This document shows, in pieces, positions 1 through 8,514 of a stretch of DNA of 64,000 nucleotides. Every line of letters starts with the position of its first letter. Position 1 is the stretch's first letter. A model generated the notes under the pieces. It was given only the letters and a program-made list of their open reading frames with translations, had not been told where the DNA came from and searched no databases. Source of the DNA: Sagittula stellata E-37 (GTDB lineage Bacteria > Pseudomonadota > Alphaproteobacteria > Rhodobacterales > Rhodobacteraceae); the NCBI RefSeq assembly GCF_039724765.1, contig NZ_CP155732.1, positions 1-64,000 on the forward strand. Direction: 5' to 3'. A program made the translations under genes and the position numbers.

Positions 1-14
1 AATAAGGGATTACC

Positions 15-43
15 GGCCGGGGCGGCTTGACCCAGCCCCGGCC
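15..43. terminator. Hairpin upstream of tssK
   Basis: A perfect 9-bp inverted repeat (GGCCGGGGC at 15-23, GCCCCGGCC at 35-43) encloses an 11-nt loop. A TAA lies at 3-5, so this may terminate a gene left of the window. The T-tract is weak (only TTT at 47-49), so it could also be a 5' leader hairpin of the tssK operon. Confidence 0.45.
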
Positions 44-120
44 ACGTTTCAAACTCGATTTCAAAGCGGCATCGCGGCTTTCGCGTTGCCGTATCTTTAA
101 TACAGGGACCGATTTCGCAC

Positions 121-1455
121 ATGTCGTGGTACAGCAAAGTTGCGTGGAAAGAGGGCCTGTTCCTTCAACCGCACCACCTACAGCAAGCTGATCGCTACAT
201 GGAGCATCTGCTGCGGGTGCGTACGGCGCAGATCACACCCTACCCATGGGGTGTCTCGAATCTGGTGTTCGACCGGGATCTCGCGCAGCAGGGGCGGATC
301 GGGCTGAGGTCGATCGTCGGCATCTTTCCCGACGGTCTGCCCTTCGACGCGCCCAACGCCACGCCGCTGCCGACCGCCGTGCCCGTTCCCGAGGAAGAGG
401 CCAGCGGTCTCGGCATCTGGCTGACCCTGCCAGACATCGAGGTCAACGCGCAGGACGTGGCCGCCGCCAGCGCCGACAACGCCACGCGTTACCTGCTGGG
501 GTCCGAGACGGTGGTCGACAACTCTTCGTCGGCGCGCAGCGAACAGCCGATCGAGATCGCCACTCCGCGACTGGAGCTGTCGCTGCGCAACACGCCCAAG
601 CCCGGGCACCAGAACATCTATATCGGCCGGATCGCCGACATGCGCGACGGCGTGGTGACGCTGGACGAGACGGTGCCGCCGACCGGGATGATCCTCGCGG
701 TGCATTCCGCCTACGAGGGCTATCTCAGCCGGGTGATCGGCTGGATGGAGGCGAAGCTGTCGATGCTGGCGCGCTATGCCTCGGACCCATCGTCGGGCGG
801 GGGCATGCAGGCCACGGATTACCTGATGTTGATGGTCATCAACCGCGAACTGCCGATCCTGCGGCACCTGCGCGGGCAGGGGGCGGTGCACCCCGAGCGG
901 CTGTACGAGAAACTGGTCAGCCTCGCGGGGGAGCTGACCACCTTCGACCAGGCGGACCGGAAGGCCAAGGATTACGGCGGCTACCGGCACGACAGCCCGA
1001 AGGAGAGCTTTACCCCCATCGTCTACGACATCCAGTCCCTGCTGGCGCAGGAGGTCGGCCGCGCGATCCGGCTGCCGCTGGAGGAGGTCCGGGCGAATTC
1101 CTATCTGGCGAAGGTCAACGACCGCCACCTGTTCGCCAATGCCGCTTTCGTGGTAGAAGTGTCTTCGGGGCTCCCGCTCACGCAGGTGCAGCAACAGTTC
1201 CCGCAACTGTGCAAGGTCGGTCCCTCGACGGCGATGCGGCAGATCATCAACGCGAACCTTCCGGGCATCGGGCTGGTCCACATGCCCAACCCGCCCCGGC
1301 AGATCCGGGTGATCGCCTCAAACGTCTACTTTCTACTCGACAAGTCGACCGACCTCTGGCGCGAGTTCTCTTCGGCCCCGGCCGTGGGGATGCACTTCGC
1401 CGGTAACTGGCCAGACCTGAAGCTGGAGCTTTGGGCCATTCCGGAGCAAGGGTGA
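121..1455 (+). CDS. tssK: T6SS baseplate protein TssK
   Basis: This 444-residue protein belongs to the TssK (ImpJ/VasE) family. TssK forms trimers that connect the TssEFG wedge of the T6SS baseplate to the TssLM membrane complex. The start Met-Ser-Trp-Tyr followed by a KVAWKEGLFLQPHHLQQ segment (residues about 7-23) is the family hallmark, and the length matches the usual 440-450. The protein is cytoplasmic with no signal peptide. It opens a + strand operon: its stop codon overlaps the tssL start by one base (TGATG at 1453-1457). The gene normally found before tssK, tssJ (outer-membrane lipoprotein), is not present in the 120 bases before it. Confidence 0.95.
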   Translation: MSWYSKVAWKEGLFLQPHHLQQADRYMEHLLRVRTAQITPYPWGVSNLVFDRDLAQQGRIGLRSIVGIFPDGLPFDAPNATPLPTAVPVPEEEASGLGIWLTLPDIEVNAQDVAAASADNATRYLLGSETVVDNSSSARSEQPIEIATPRLELSLRNTPKPGHQNIYIGRIADMRDGVVTLDETVPPTGMILAVHSAYEGYLSRVIGWMEAKLSMLARYASDPSSGGGMQATDYLMLMVINRELPILRHLRGQGAVHPERLYEKLVSLAGELTTFDQADRKAKDYGGYRHDSPKESFTPIVYDIQSLLAQEVGRAIRLPLEEVRANSYLAKVNDRHLFANAAFVVEVSSGLPLTQVQQQFPQLCKVGPSTAMRQIINANLPGIGLVHMPNPPRQIRVIASNVYFLLDKSTDLWREFSSAPAVGMHFAGNWPDLKLELWAIPEQG

Positions 1456-3272
1456 TGGCAAGCGACGACGACAACGAAAAGACGGTTTTCGGACAGGCGA
1501 TCCCGCAGCAGCCGCGGCCGCCGCAGGGCGGTGGGCAAAGGCCCGCGCCTCCGTCGCAGAACGTGAACCCGAGCGATCCGGAACGCACCGTCTTCGGCAC
1601 GCCGATCAGCCCGCAGAACCAGCCGCCCCGCGTTGCGCCGCAAGGCCAGCGCCCGCCGTCGTCCTTCCCGCAGTCGCCCATCCAGCAGCCGCCGCACCAG
1701 ACCTGGGTCGGCGGCGGCGCCGGTGGAGAGGACACCTGGCTGGGGGGCAAGGTGCAGGCCACACCGCCCCCGCCGCAGCAGCAGTACCACCAGCCCGCAC
1801 CGCCCCCGCCGCCGCAACCGCAGCCGCCGCGGCCCACGCCGATCCCGCAGGCGCCTCAGGCCGCACCGCGCCCGGCGCCGCAGCAACAACCGGCCTACCA
1901 GCCGCAGCCGCGCCCCATGGGCAACCCCGGCAGCAACCACTATTCCGGCCGGATCTACGATACCGACACCGGCCGTCCGCAAAGCCCTGAACTGTTCCCG
2001 GAGCTGCGGCGCCGCGAGACGGTCAACCGCTCCGTCCGGCAGAAGATCGCGCTTGAGGATGCGCTGCGCGCTACCGGCCTTGGGGCGGGTGGGCCGAACA
2101 ACCCGCTGGTCGCCGCTGCCGCGAACCTGTTGATCCTTCTGGGCCGCCTGCGCACCGGGATGGTGGACATGCAGTCCGCGCCCCTGCTGGAACACGTCGC
2201 CCACGAGATCGAGACCTTCGAGTCCAACGCGCTGGAGGCCGGTGTGCCCGCAGAGGACGTGACCGACGCGAAATATGCGCTTGCCGCAACGGCGGACGAC
2301 ATCGTGCAGAACCTGCCGGGCGCGGACCGCGGCATGTGGCTTGAGTATTCCATGGGCGCGCGTTTCTTCGGAGAGCGGAACGCCGGCGTGGGCTTCTTCC
2401 AGCGCATGGACCGGGCCATGAAGGCGCCGGGGCAGAAGTTCCACCTGCTGGACCTGTTCCTGGTCTGCCTGTCGCTGGGTTTCGAAGGCCAGTACCGGGC
2501 GATGCCCAACGGGCCGAACGAACTGGCCCGCATCCGCAAGGCGATCTACGAAACGCTGCGCAAGGTGGTGAAACGCCCGGACGACGACATCTCGGTCCGC
2601 TGGGCGCCGGTGATCGTCAATGGCAAGCGGCGCCGGGGCGGTATCCCGGTTTGGGTGGCCGCCGCCGTGGGCGGTGCCATGGTCGTGGCGCTGTTCGCGA
2701 CGCTCGCCTACCTTCTGTCGCAGCAGGCGGGCCGCACCCAGAACGGCATCGCGATGATGCACTTCAACCTGCCGGACGTGACCATCGAACGTTCTGCTCC
2801 GGTGGAACGCACACCGCCGCCGCCGCCGGTCGTGGTCGACCGTCTCGACGACATCCGCACCGCTCTGGAAGGGCAGGAAGTCGAGGTCGACGTCAAGAAC
2901 GAGTGGATCCTGATCCGGCTTGGTTCGGCGCTGCGCTTTGCCTCGGGCCGTGCCGAGCTTGAGAACGACCTGAGCGCGCTGGCCACGGCCATCGGTGTAG
3001 TGCTGAACGAACAGCCGGGTCCGATCCGGATCGTCGGACATTCCGACAGCGTGCCGCTCTCGGGGCGCGGGCGGTTCAAGACCAACGAGGAACTCAGCCA
3101 GGCAAGAGCGCAGACGGTGACGGACCTCGTGACCGCCAACCTGGACGACAAGGAACGCGTCAGCGTCGAGGGCAAGGGCCCGGTCGATCCCATTGCCGAC
3201 AACGCCACCGCCGAAGGTCGTGCCCGCAACCGACGCGTGGAAATCATGATCCGCCGCGAAGTGGAGGAGTGA
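1455..3272 (+). CDS. tssL: T6SS membrane protein TssL, DotU-OmpA fusion
   Basis: TssL is an inner-membrane anchor of the T6SS. I place the start at ATG 1455 (605 residues), because it overlaps the tssK stop; an upstream in-frame ATG at 1431 lies inside tssK. Layout: a disordered Pro/Gln-rich N-terminus (1 to about 165) with two acidic-[KR]TVFG motifs (Thr10, Thr45); a DotU domain (about 185-370); one membrane segment (about 395-421); a periplasmic OmpA-like domain (about 490-600) containing GHSDSVP. In Agrobacterium the TssL N-terminus is phosphorylated on a Thr by PpkA and then bound by Fha (established work); Thr10 and Thr45 are the obvious counterparts here (inference). The OmpA domain probably binds peptidoglycan and could compensate for a missing TssJ. 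Confidence 0.93.
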   Translation: MASDDDNEKTVFGQAIPQQPRPPQGGGQRPAPPSQNVNPSDPERTVFGTPISPQNQPPRVAPQGQRPPSSFPQSPIQQPPHQTWVGGGAGGEDTWLGGKVQATPPPPQQQYHQPAPPPPPQPQPPRPTPIPQAPQAAPRPAPQQQPAYQPQPRPMGNPGSNHYSGRIYDTDTGRPQSPELFPELRRRETVNRSVRQKIALEDALRATGLGAGGPNNPLVAAAANLLILLGRLRTGMVDMQSAPLLEHVAHEIETFESNALEAGVPAEDVTDAKYALAATADDIVQNLPGADRGMWLEYSMGARFFGERNAGVGFFQRMDRAMKAPGQKFHLLDLFLVCLSLGFEGQYRAMPNGPNELARIRKAIYETLRKVVKRPDDDISVRWAPVIVNGKRRRGGIPVWVAAAVGGAMVVALFATLAYLLSQQAGRTQNGIAMMHFNLPDVTIERSAPVERTPPPPPVVVDRLDDIRTALEGQEVEVDVKNEWILIRLGSALRFASGRAELENDLSALATAIGVVLNEQPGPIRIVGHSDSVPLSGRGRFKTNEELSQARAQTVTDLVTANLDDKERVSVEGKGPVDPIADNATAEGRARNRRVEIMIRREVEE

Positions 3273-3276
3273 AGCC

Positions 3277-6200
3277 ATGGAATACATGTTCTTCCGGTTC
3301 TTCCACGTCATCTGGAAAATCCTGACCAGCCGGGCGTTCCTGCGATTCTGGATCATCGTCGGCGTGCTCTGCATCTTCCTCGCGATCTTCTTCGGCCTGC
3401 CGATGACCGGGTCGGAGTTCTTCTCGAAAATCTGGGTTCGGGTCGCAGTGATCGTCCTGATCCTGTCGCCGATCCTGGGCTGGTATCTGTTCAAGTTCAT
3501 CCGCAGGCGCCGCAAGGCCAAGGCGCTTGAGGACAGCCTGGTCGAGGCACCGGTCGGCGATGGCGAGGTCCTGAACGAACGGTTCACCGAGGCGCTGGAC
3601 AAGCTCAAGAAAACCGGCGGCAAGAACTATCTCTACGAACTGCCGTGGTACGTCATCATCGGCCCGCCGGGCGCGGGCAAGACGACGGCATTGCGTTATT
3701 CGGGAATCGAGTTCCCCGGTCAGGACGTACTGACCGAAGGCGCGCAGGGGTTCGGCGGGACGAAAAACGTCGACTGGTGGTTCGCGGAGCAGGCGGTGTT
3801 GATCGACACCGCCGGACGCTACACCATGCAGGAAAGCGACGCGAATGCCGACAAGGCGTCATGGACCGCGTTTTTGGAACTGCTGAAGAAGGGCCGCCCG
3901 GACCAGCCCATCAACGGCGTGATCCTCGCTTTCTCGGTCGAGGACATGCTGAAGGGCACGCCGGAGTCGCTGACCCAGCACGCCGCCGTGGTGCGCGAAC
4001 GCCTGGGCGAGATCCACCAGGCGCTGCGGATCGACTTTCCGGTCTACGTGCTGTTCACCAAGGCCGATCTGATCTCGGGCTTCCGGGAGTACTTCAGTTC
4101 GTTCAGCCAGACGCGGCGCAAGATGGCCTGGGGCACGACCTTCCAGACCAAGGACCGTCGGGAGGCCACACACGCGCAGGTCGGCGAGGAATTCGACGCG
4201 CTGCTGTCGCGGTTGTCGGACGAGGTCGTCGACCGGATGGTCGAGGAACCCGACGACACCTCCCGCATTCAGATCTTCGGCTTGCCGGGCCAGATGGCGA
4301 TGCTGCGCGAGAACGTGGTGGAGTTCCTGCGCAAGGTGTTCGAGCCGACCCGATACGACAGCAACGCGATCCTGCGCGGCTTCTACTTCACCTCGGGCAC
4401 GCAGGAAGGCACGCCCATCGACCAGGTGCTGGGTGCGATGTCGCGTGACGGCGAAGGCGAGGGGTTCCAGCCTGCCTTCATGTCCGGCAAGGGCAAGAGC
4501 TACTTCCTGCACGACGTGCTGGCGAAGGTCATCTTCGAAGAACGCGACTGGGTGAACTTCGACCGCCGCGCCGTACGGCGCGTGGCGATCCTGAGGACGC
4601 TGGCGTTCAGCGTGATTGGGCTGGCGACGACAGCGGCCATGGCGGCCTTTGGATACAGCTTCTGGCAAAACGCGACACTGGTCCGGGATGCAGAGGCTCA
4701 TGCGGCGGTCTACCTCGATTCCGCACGCAACGAGCTGGACAACCCGCTGATCCAGGACCCAGATCCGACGTCGGTCATCGACCACCTCGATGCGCTTCGG
4801 AACATGCCGGCGGGCTACGGCAACCCGCACAACCCGACGTTCTGGGAAGGCTTCGGCCTGAACCGGTCGCGCGAAATCTCGAACTCCGCGAAAAAGGCCT
4901 ATTCCGACGGGCTGGAGCGGATGCTGCGCCCGCGCATGATGCTGCACCTCGAAAACGAGATCCCGCAGCTAATCATCGACGGCGACACCGAAGGCACCTA
5001 CCGCGCGCTGAAGGTCTACATGCAGCTTGGCCGCGACCTGGAGGCCAAGGGCGACGGCGACGAGGCGATCCGCAATTACTTCGACACCGAGTGGCAGATC
5101 ATGATGCCCGGTGCCACCCGCTTCGACGAGCGGGCGAAGCTGATGCAGCATCTCGACGCCATGCTTGAGCTGGACACCGACCAGGAAGTGATGGTGAAGC
5201 CCGACGACAACATCAAAAGCCGGGCGCGCGAGAGCATCGTGAACCTGCCGCTGGCCGATCAGGCCTATGCGGCGATCAAGGAGGCGGCGAGCCTTTCGGG
5301 TGTGCCAGACTTCAACCTTGTGAACCGCGTGTCGGGCAATGTGAACGAAGTGTTCCGGACCACCGACGGCTCTCCTCTCGATCAGCTTTCCGTGCCGGGG
5401 CTTTACACCTTCGAAGGCTACTGGGGCTTTTTCATCGACGAGATGGTGTCGGCCAAGGAGCGGCTGGCCGAAGAACAGTGGGTCCTGGGAGAGACCGGCG
5501 ACCGGGTGAACTTCAACTCCCAGCTTGCCAACCTGGAAAACGAGCTGTTCTCGAAGTACCGGCGGGAGTTCACGCTGGCCTGGAACGAGATGTTCGAGAA
5601 GCTGACCATCGCCAAGATGAGCGCGGACAGCCCGAATTACACGCTGCTCAGCTATGCCGCATCGCCGACCAACTCGCCCATCGCCGAACTGGCGGAGGGT
5701 GTGACCGAGGAAACCAACCTGATGCGTCTTTACGACGAGATCGGCGGGATCTCGGAAACCGATGCGGCGCGCCTGATCGCCTCGGGCGGCAGTTCGGATC
5801 TGGGCGGCGCACTGGGGAATGCGGCCTACGACCGGATCTATTCGCGGTCGGGCGTGTTCACGCGGGTGATCCTCGAAAGCCTTGGCAACCGGACCAAGAA
5901 CCAGCTTCGCGCCAATTCCGGCGGGCTGGCCGAAGACGTGGACCGCCGCCGCGTTCAGCGGATCACCGACGACTTCAAGGACTGGCACACGCTCATCAAG
6001 GGCGACCGTCCGAACCGGCCCATCGATTTCATGCTGAAGGCCTATGCCAGCGTGCAGGAAAACCGGTCCAACGCCGCTTTCGCTCCGACGCCAGCCGACG
6101 ACCAGATGCTGGGGCAGGCGCTGACCGCGCTGACCCGCACCAACGCCGGGGCGCCGGATGTGGTCGCACGGATGAACAGCGCGGTCGCGACTGAGTTCCG

Positions 6201-6921
6201 CACCGCCGCCGAAAACGCCACGCTGGCCGAGCTGAGCCGCGCGCTCAACGATGAGGTGGCGCAGTTCTGCAAGACGGAGATCGCGCCGTTCTACCCGTTC
6301 TCCGGCGGGTCGTCGCGGCACCTGTCGCCGTCGATCTTCGGCCAGTTCTTCGGGCCGGGCGGCAAGATGGACCAGTTCTACTCGCAGCACCTGGCGCCCT
6401 ACGTGATCCGTACCTCGGACGGCCTTCGCGCGGACCCCGGCACCGCTGTGGGTCAGCGTCTGTCCGGCAGCGCACTGGCGCAGTTCGACCGGGCGCAGAA
6501 GATCCAGCGCGCCTTCTTCGCGTCCGGCTCTCCGACACCCGAGGTCAACATGTCGATCAAGCATGTGACCTCTTCCCCGGGCGTCGGCCTCGCCAATCTG
6601 AACATCCACGGCAAGACAATCCCGACACAGCCGGATTCGACGCCCGCCGGCTTTTCGTGGCCGGGAGAGACGGCCGGTGTGTCGATCGAGCTGATCCCGA
6701 CGCGGATCGGCAACCAGGCCTCGTTCGAGTTCAGCCAGGGGCGGTGGGACATCGCCAAGTGGCTGGCGGACGGCGCACCGAAGGTGCAGGGCAACGTGGT
6801 CACCGTGCGCTACACGATCCGCGGCCAGTCGATCACCTACCGGATCGAGTTCGACAGCTCGACGGTGCCGTTCCTGATGCGCGAGCTGCGCGACTTCAGC
6901 TGCCCGACGTCGCTGGAGTGA
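3277..6921 (+). CDS. tssM: T6SS membrane protein TssM (IcmF)
   Basis: TssM spans the inner membrane and periplasm and forms the trans-envelope channel with TssL. The 1214-residue length is typical. Two membrane segments near residues 20-45 and 50-72 precede a cytoplasmic NTPase-like domain with an intact Walker A (GPPGAGKTT from residue 129) and a VLIDTAGRY Walker B-like element. A third membrane segment lies near residues 437-460, followed by a large periplasmic region ending in the C-terminal IcmF domain. An intact Walker A is not universal in TssM, so ATP binding is likely retained. The start at 3277 lies four bases after the tssL stop; the stop overlaps the tagF GTG start. Confidence 0.95.
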   Translation: MEYMFFRFFHVIWKILTSRAFLRFWIIVGVLCIFLAIFFGLPMTGSEFFSKIWVRVAVIVLILSPILGWYLFKFIRRRRKAKALEDSLVEAPVGDGEVLNERFTEALDKLKKTGGKNYLYELPWYVIIGPPGAGKTTALRYSGIEFPGQDVLTEGAQGFGGTKNVDWWFAEQAVLIDTAGRYTMQESDANADKASWTAFLELLKKGRPDQPINGVILAFSVEDMLKGTPESLTQHAAVVRERLGEIHQALRIDFPVYVLFTKADLISGFREYFSSFSQTRRKMAWGTTFQTKDRREATHAQVGEEFDALLSRLSDEVVDRMVEEPDDTSRIQIFGLPGQMAMLRENVVEFLRKVFEPTRYDSNAILRGFYFTSGTQEGTPIDQVLGAMSRDGEGEGFQPAFMSGKGKSYFLHDVLAKVIFEERDWVNFDRRAVRRVAILRTLAFSVIGLATTAAMAAFGYSFWQNATLVRDAEAHAAVYLDSARNELDNPLIQDPDPTSVIDHLDALRNMPAGYGNPHNPTFWEGFGLNRSREISNSAKKAYSDGLERMLRPRMMLHLENEIPQLIIDGDTEGTYRALKVYMQLGRDLEAKGDGDEAIRNYFDTEWQIMMPGATRFDERAKLMQHLDAMLELDTDQEVMVKPDDNIKSRARESIVNLPLADQAYAAIKEAASLSGVPDFNLVNRVSGNVNEVFRTTDGSPLDQLSVPGLYTFEGYWGFFIDEMVSAKERLAEEQWVLGETGDRVNFNSQLANLENELFSKYRREFTLAWNEMFEKLTIAKMSADSPNYTLLSYAASPTNSPIAELAEGVTEETNLMRLYDEIGGISETDAARLIASGGSSDLGGALGNAAYDRIYSRSGVFTRVILESLGNRTKNQLRANSGGLAEDVDRRRVQRITDDFKDWHTLIKGDRPNRPIDFMLKAYASVQENRSNAAFAPTPADDQMLGQALTALTRTNAGAPDVVARMNSAVATEFRTAAENATLAELSRALNDEVAQFCKTEIAPFYPFSGGSSRHLSPSIFGQFFGPGGKMDQFYSQHLAPYVIRTSDGLRADPGTAVGQRLSGSALAQFDRAQKIQRAFFASGSPTPEVNMSIKHVTSSPGVGLANLNIHGKTIPTQPDSTPAGFSWPGETAGVSIELIPTRIGNQASFEFSQGRWDIAKWLADGAPKVQGNVVTVRYTIRGQSITYRIEFDSSTVPFLMRELRDFSCPTSLE

Positions 6922-7613
6922 GCGCAGTGACGGGATCCGCACGCATCGGTGTCATGGGCAAACACCCCGGCTTTGGCGACTTCGTGCAGGCGGGCCTGTC
7001 GAAGGACGTGCACGACGACCTGATGCGCTGGCTGGACAAGACGCTGAGCCGTGTGCGCGAAGAGGCCGGGTCCGATTGGAAGTTCTGGTGGACACAGGCG
7101 CAGCCGCTGCGGTTCTGGATCGGGCGCAGCGTTCTCGGCGTGCCGGTGGCGGGCGTGATGCAGCCGTCGCGCGACAAGGTCGGGCGGGACTACCCGCTGA
7201 TCCTTGCCGCCGAGAACGTGTTTCTGCCGGTGCCCGGCGACGGCGGCGCGACCGACCAATCCCCATGGGAAGCGCTGGAGGCCCATGTGACGGCGATGGC
7301 GCCGGGCAAGGGCGCGGCGAGCCTGCTCGACGGTCTGACGCTGGACCTGCCCGCCGAAGGCGACGCCGAGCGCGCGCTTGGCCCGACCATCTGGGCACAT
7401 CACCCTGAAGGCGATCTTGACGCGCTTCTCAGGGCCGCGGCGGGCGCCGACCTGTCCCGCGCCGCCCTGCAGCGGTCCTACTGGTGGTCCGCAGGCGACG
7501 CAACGCGCCTGCCGGTCTGGCTGGGCTGCCATGGTCTGCCCGACGCCGGCGCGTTGGGCTGGTTGCTGGCGGGACAGCCTAAACTGGAACAGACGTCCGA
7601 ATCCGCGGATTGA
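6918..7613 (+). CDS. tagF: T6SS-associated protein TagF
   Basis: This protein is a TagF/ImpM family member (231 residues). TagF represses T6SS assembly post-translationally; in Agrobacterium and Pseudomonas it acts on the Fha branch. The family signature GKHPGFGDFVQAGLS is near the N-terminus. I chose GTG 6918 because it forms a GTGA overlap with the tssM stop; a GTG at 6927 and an ATG at 6954 are possible alternatives, and the reading frame stays open further upstream inside tssM. It lies between tssM and the phosphatase/kinase pair, so a full threonine-phosphorylation control module follows the membrane complex genes. Confidence 0.88.
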   Translation: MSAVTGSARIGVMGKHPGFGDFVQAGLSKDVHDDLMRWLDKTLSRVREEAGSDWKFWWTQAQPLRFWIGRSVLGVPVAGVMQPSRDKVGRDYPLILAAENVFLPVPGDGGATDQSPWEALEAHVTAMAPGKGAASLLDGLTLDLPAEGDAERALGPTIWAHHPEGDLDALLRAAAGADLSRAALQRSYWWSAGDATRLPVWLGCHGLPDAGALGWLLAGQPKLEQTSESAD

Positions 7614-7704
7614 TGAGTTACGATGAAACCCGGCCTGCGCCCCAATAGCGACAACGCTTAGCACGCACGGCGGCAGCGCATGATGAGGCGCTCAAAGGAT
7701 GCCC

Positions 7705-8514
7705 ATGGATTACAACGAATTCTTCACCTTCGAGACCGGGCAGGCCACGGACGTCGGACGCAAGCGGACCGTGAACGAGGACAACTTCCTGTCCCGGCCC
7801 GATTGCGGACTTTGGGTGGTGTCCGACGGGATGGGCGGCCACGCGGCCGGGGACTACGCCTCTTACACCATCGTGCAGGAACTGAACTCCATCGGCATGT
7901 CGGCCTCACCCGACGATCTTCAGGCCCGATTCATGGAGCGCATCCACCGCGCCAACACCGCGATCTTCGAACACGCGCAAGAGTTGCAACGAGGAACCAT
8001 CGGTGCCACCTTGGTTGCGCTGCTTGTCCACGGCGAGGATTATGCCTGCATCTGGTCGGGGGACAGCCGCATCTACCTTCTGCGGGACGGCAAACTGGTG
8101 CAGCAGACCCGCGACCACACCGAACTGATGATGCTGCTCGATTCCGGAACGATCACCGAGGAAGAGGCACAGAACTGGCCTCGCAAGAATGTCATCACAC
8201 GTGCCATCGGGGTGACAGAGACCCCGCAATGTGATGTGGTCAGTGGCAAGCTCGCGCTGGACGATACGTTCATCCTGTGTTCTGACGGGCTGACGGAGCA
8301 TCTGAGCGACGAGGACATCGCGGAACTGGCTGCAAAGCATCGCCCCAAGGACGCCTGTGAGGCGATGATCGAACTGACGCTGGAACGGGGCGCCAAGGAC
8401 AACGTGACCGTGATCTCGATGCGTTGCCTGCCACCGCCGGAGCTGGAAGAAGAAAACGACCTGATGGACGACGTGCTGGAACTGGACACATCTGCGGGTG
8501 AGGCCGAAGCATGA
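7705..8514 (+). CDS. pppA: PP2C-type Ser/Thr phosphatase PppA
   Basis: This PPM/PP2C-family phosphatase (269 residues) should reverse PpkA phosphorylation of T6SS proteins in the cytoplasm. Metal-binding motifs are intact: GRKRTVNEDNF near the N-terminus, VSDGMGGHAAGD, WSGDSRIYLL, and C-terminal AKDNVTVI. An ATG at 7699 directly abuts the AAAGG ribosome site, so I prefer ATG 7705, which is spaced six bases from AGG. An acidic tail ends the protein. It is separated from tagF by about 90 bases and its stop overlaps the ppkA start (ATGA), giving translational coupling of phosphatase and kinase. Confidence 0.93.
   Translation: MDYNEFFTFETGQATDVGRKRTVNEDNFLSRPDCGLWVVSDGMGGHAAGDYASYTIVQELNSIGMSASPDDLQARFMERIHRANTAIFEHAQELQRGTIGATLVALLVHGEDYACIWSGDSRIYLLRDGKLVQQTRDHTELMMLLDSGTITEEEAQNWPRKNVITRAIGVTETPQCDVVSGKLALDDTFILCSDGLTEHLSDEDIAELAAKHRPKDACEAMIELTLERGAKDNVTVISMRCLPPPELEEENDLMDDVLELDTSAGEAEA

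Noticed and set aside
1326..3623. Antisense frame of 765 codons opposite tssL
   Set aside because: Low-complexity Arg-rich translation and overlap with a fully recognisable TssL argue against a gene.
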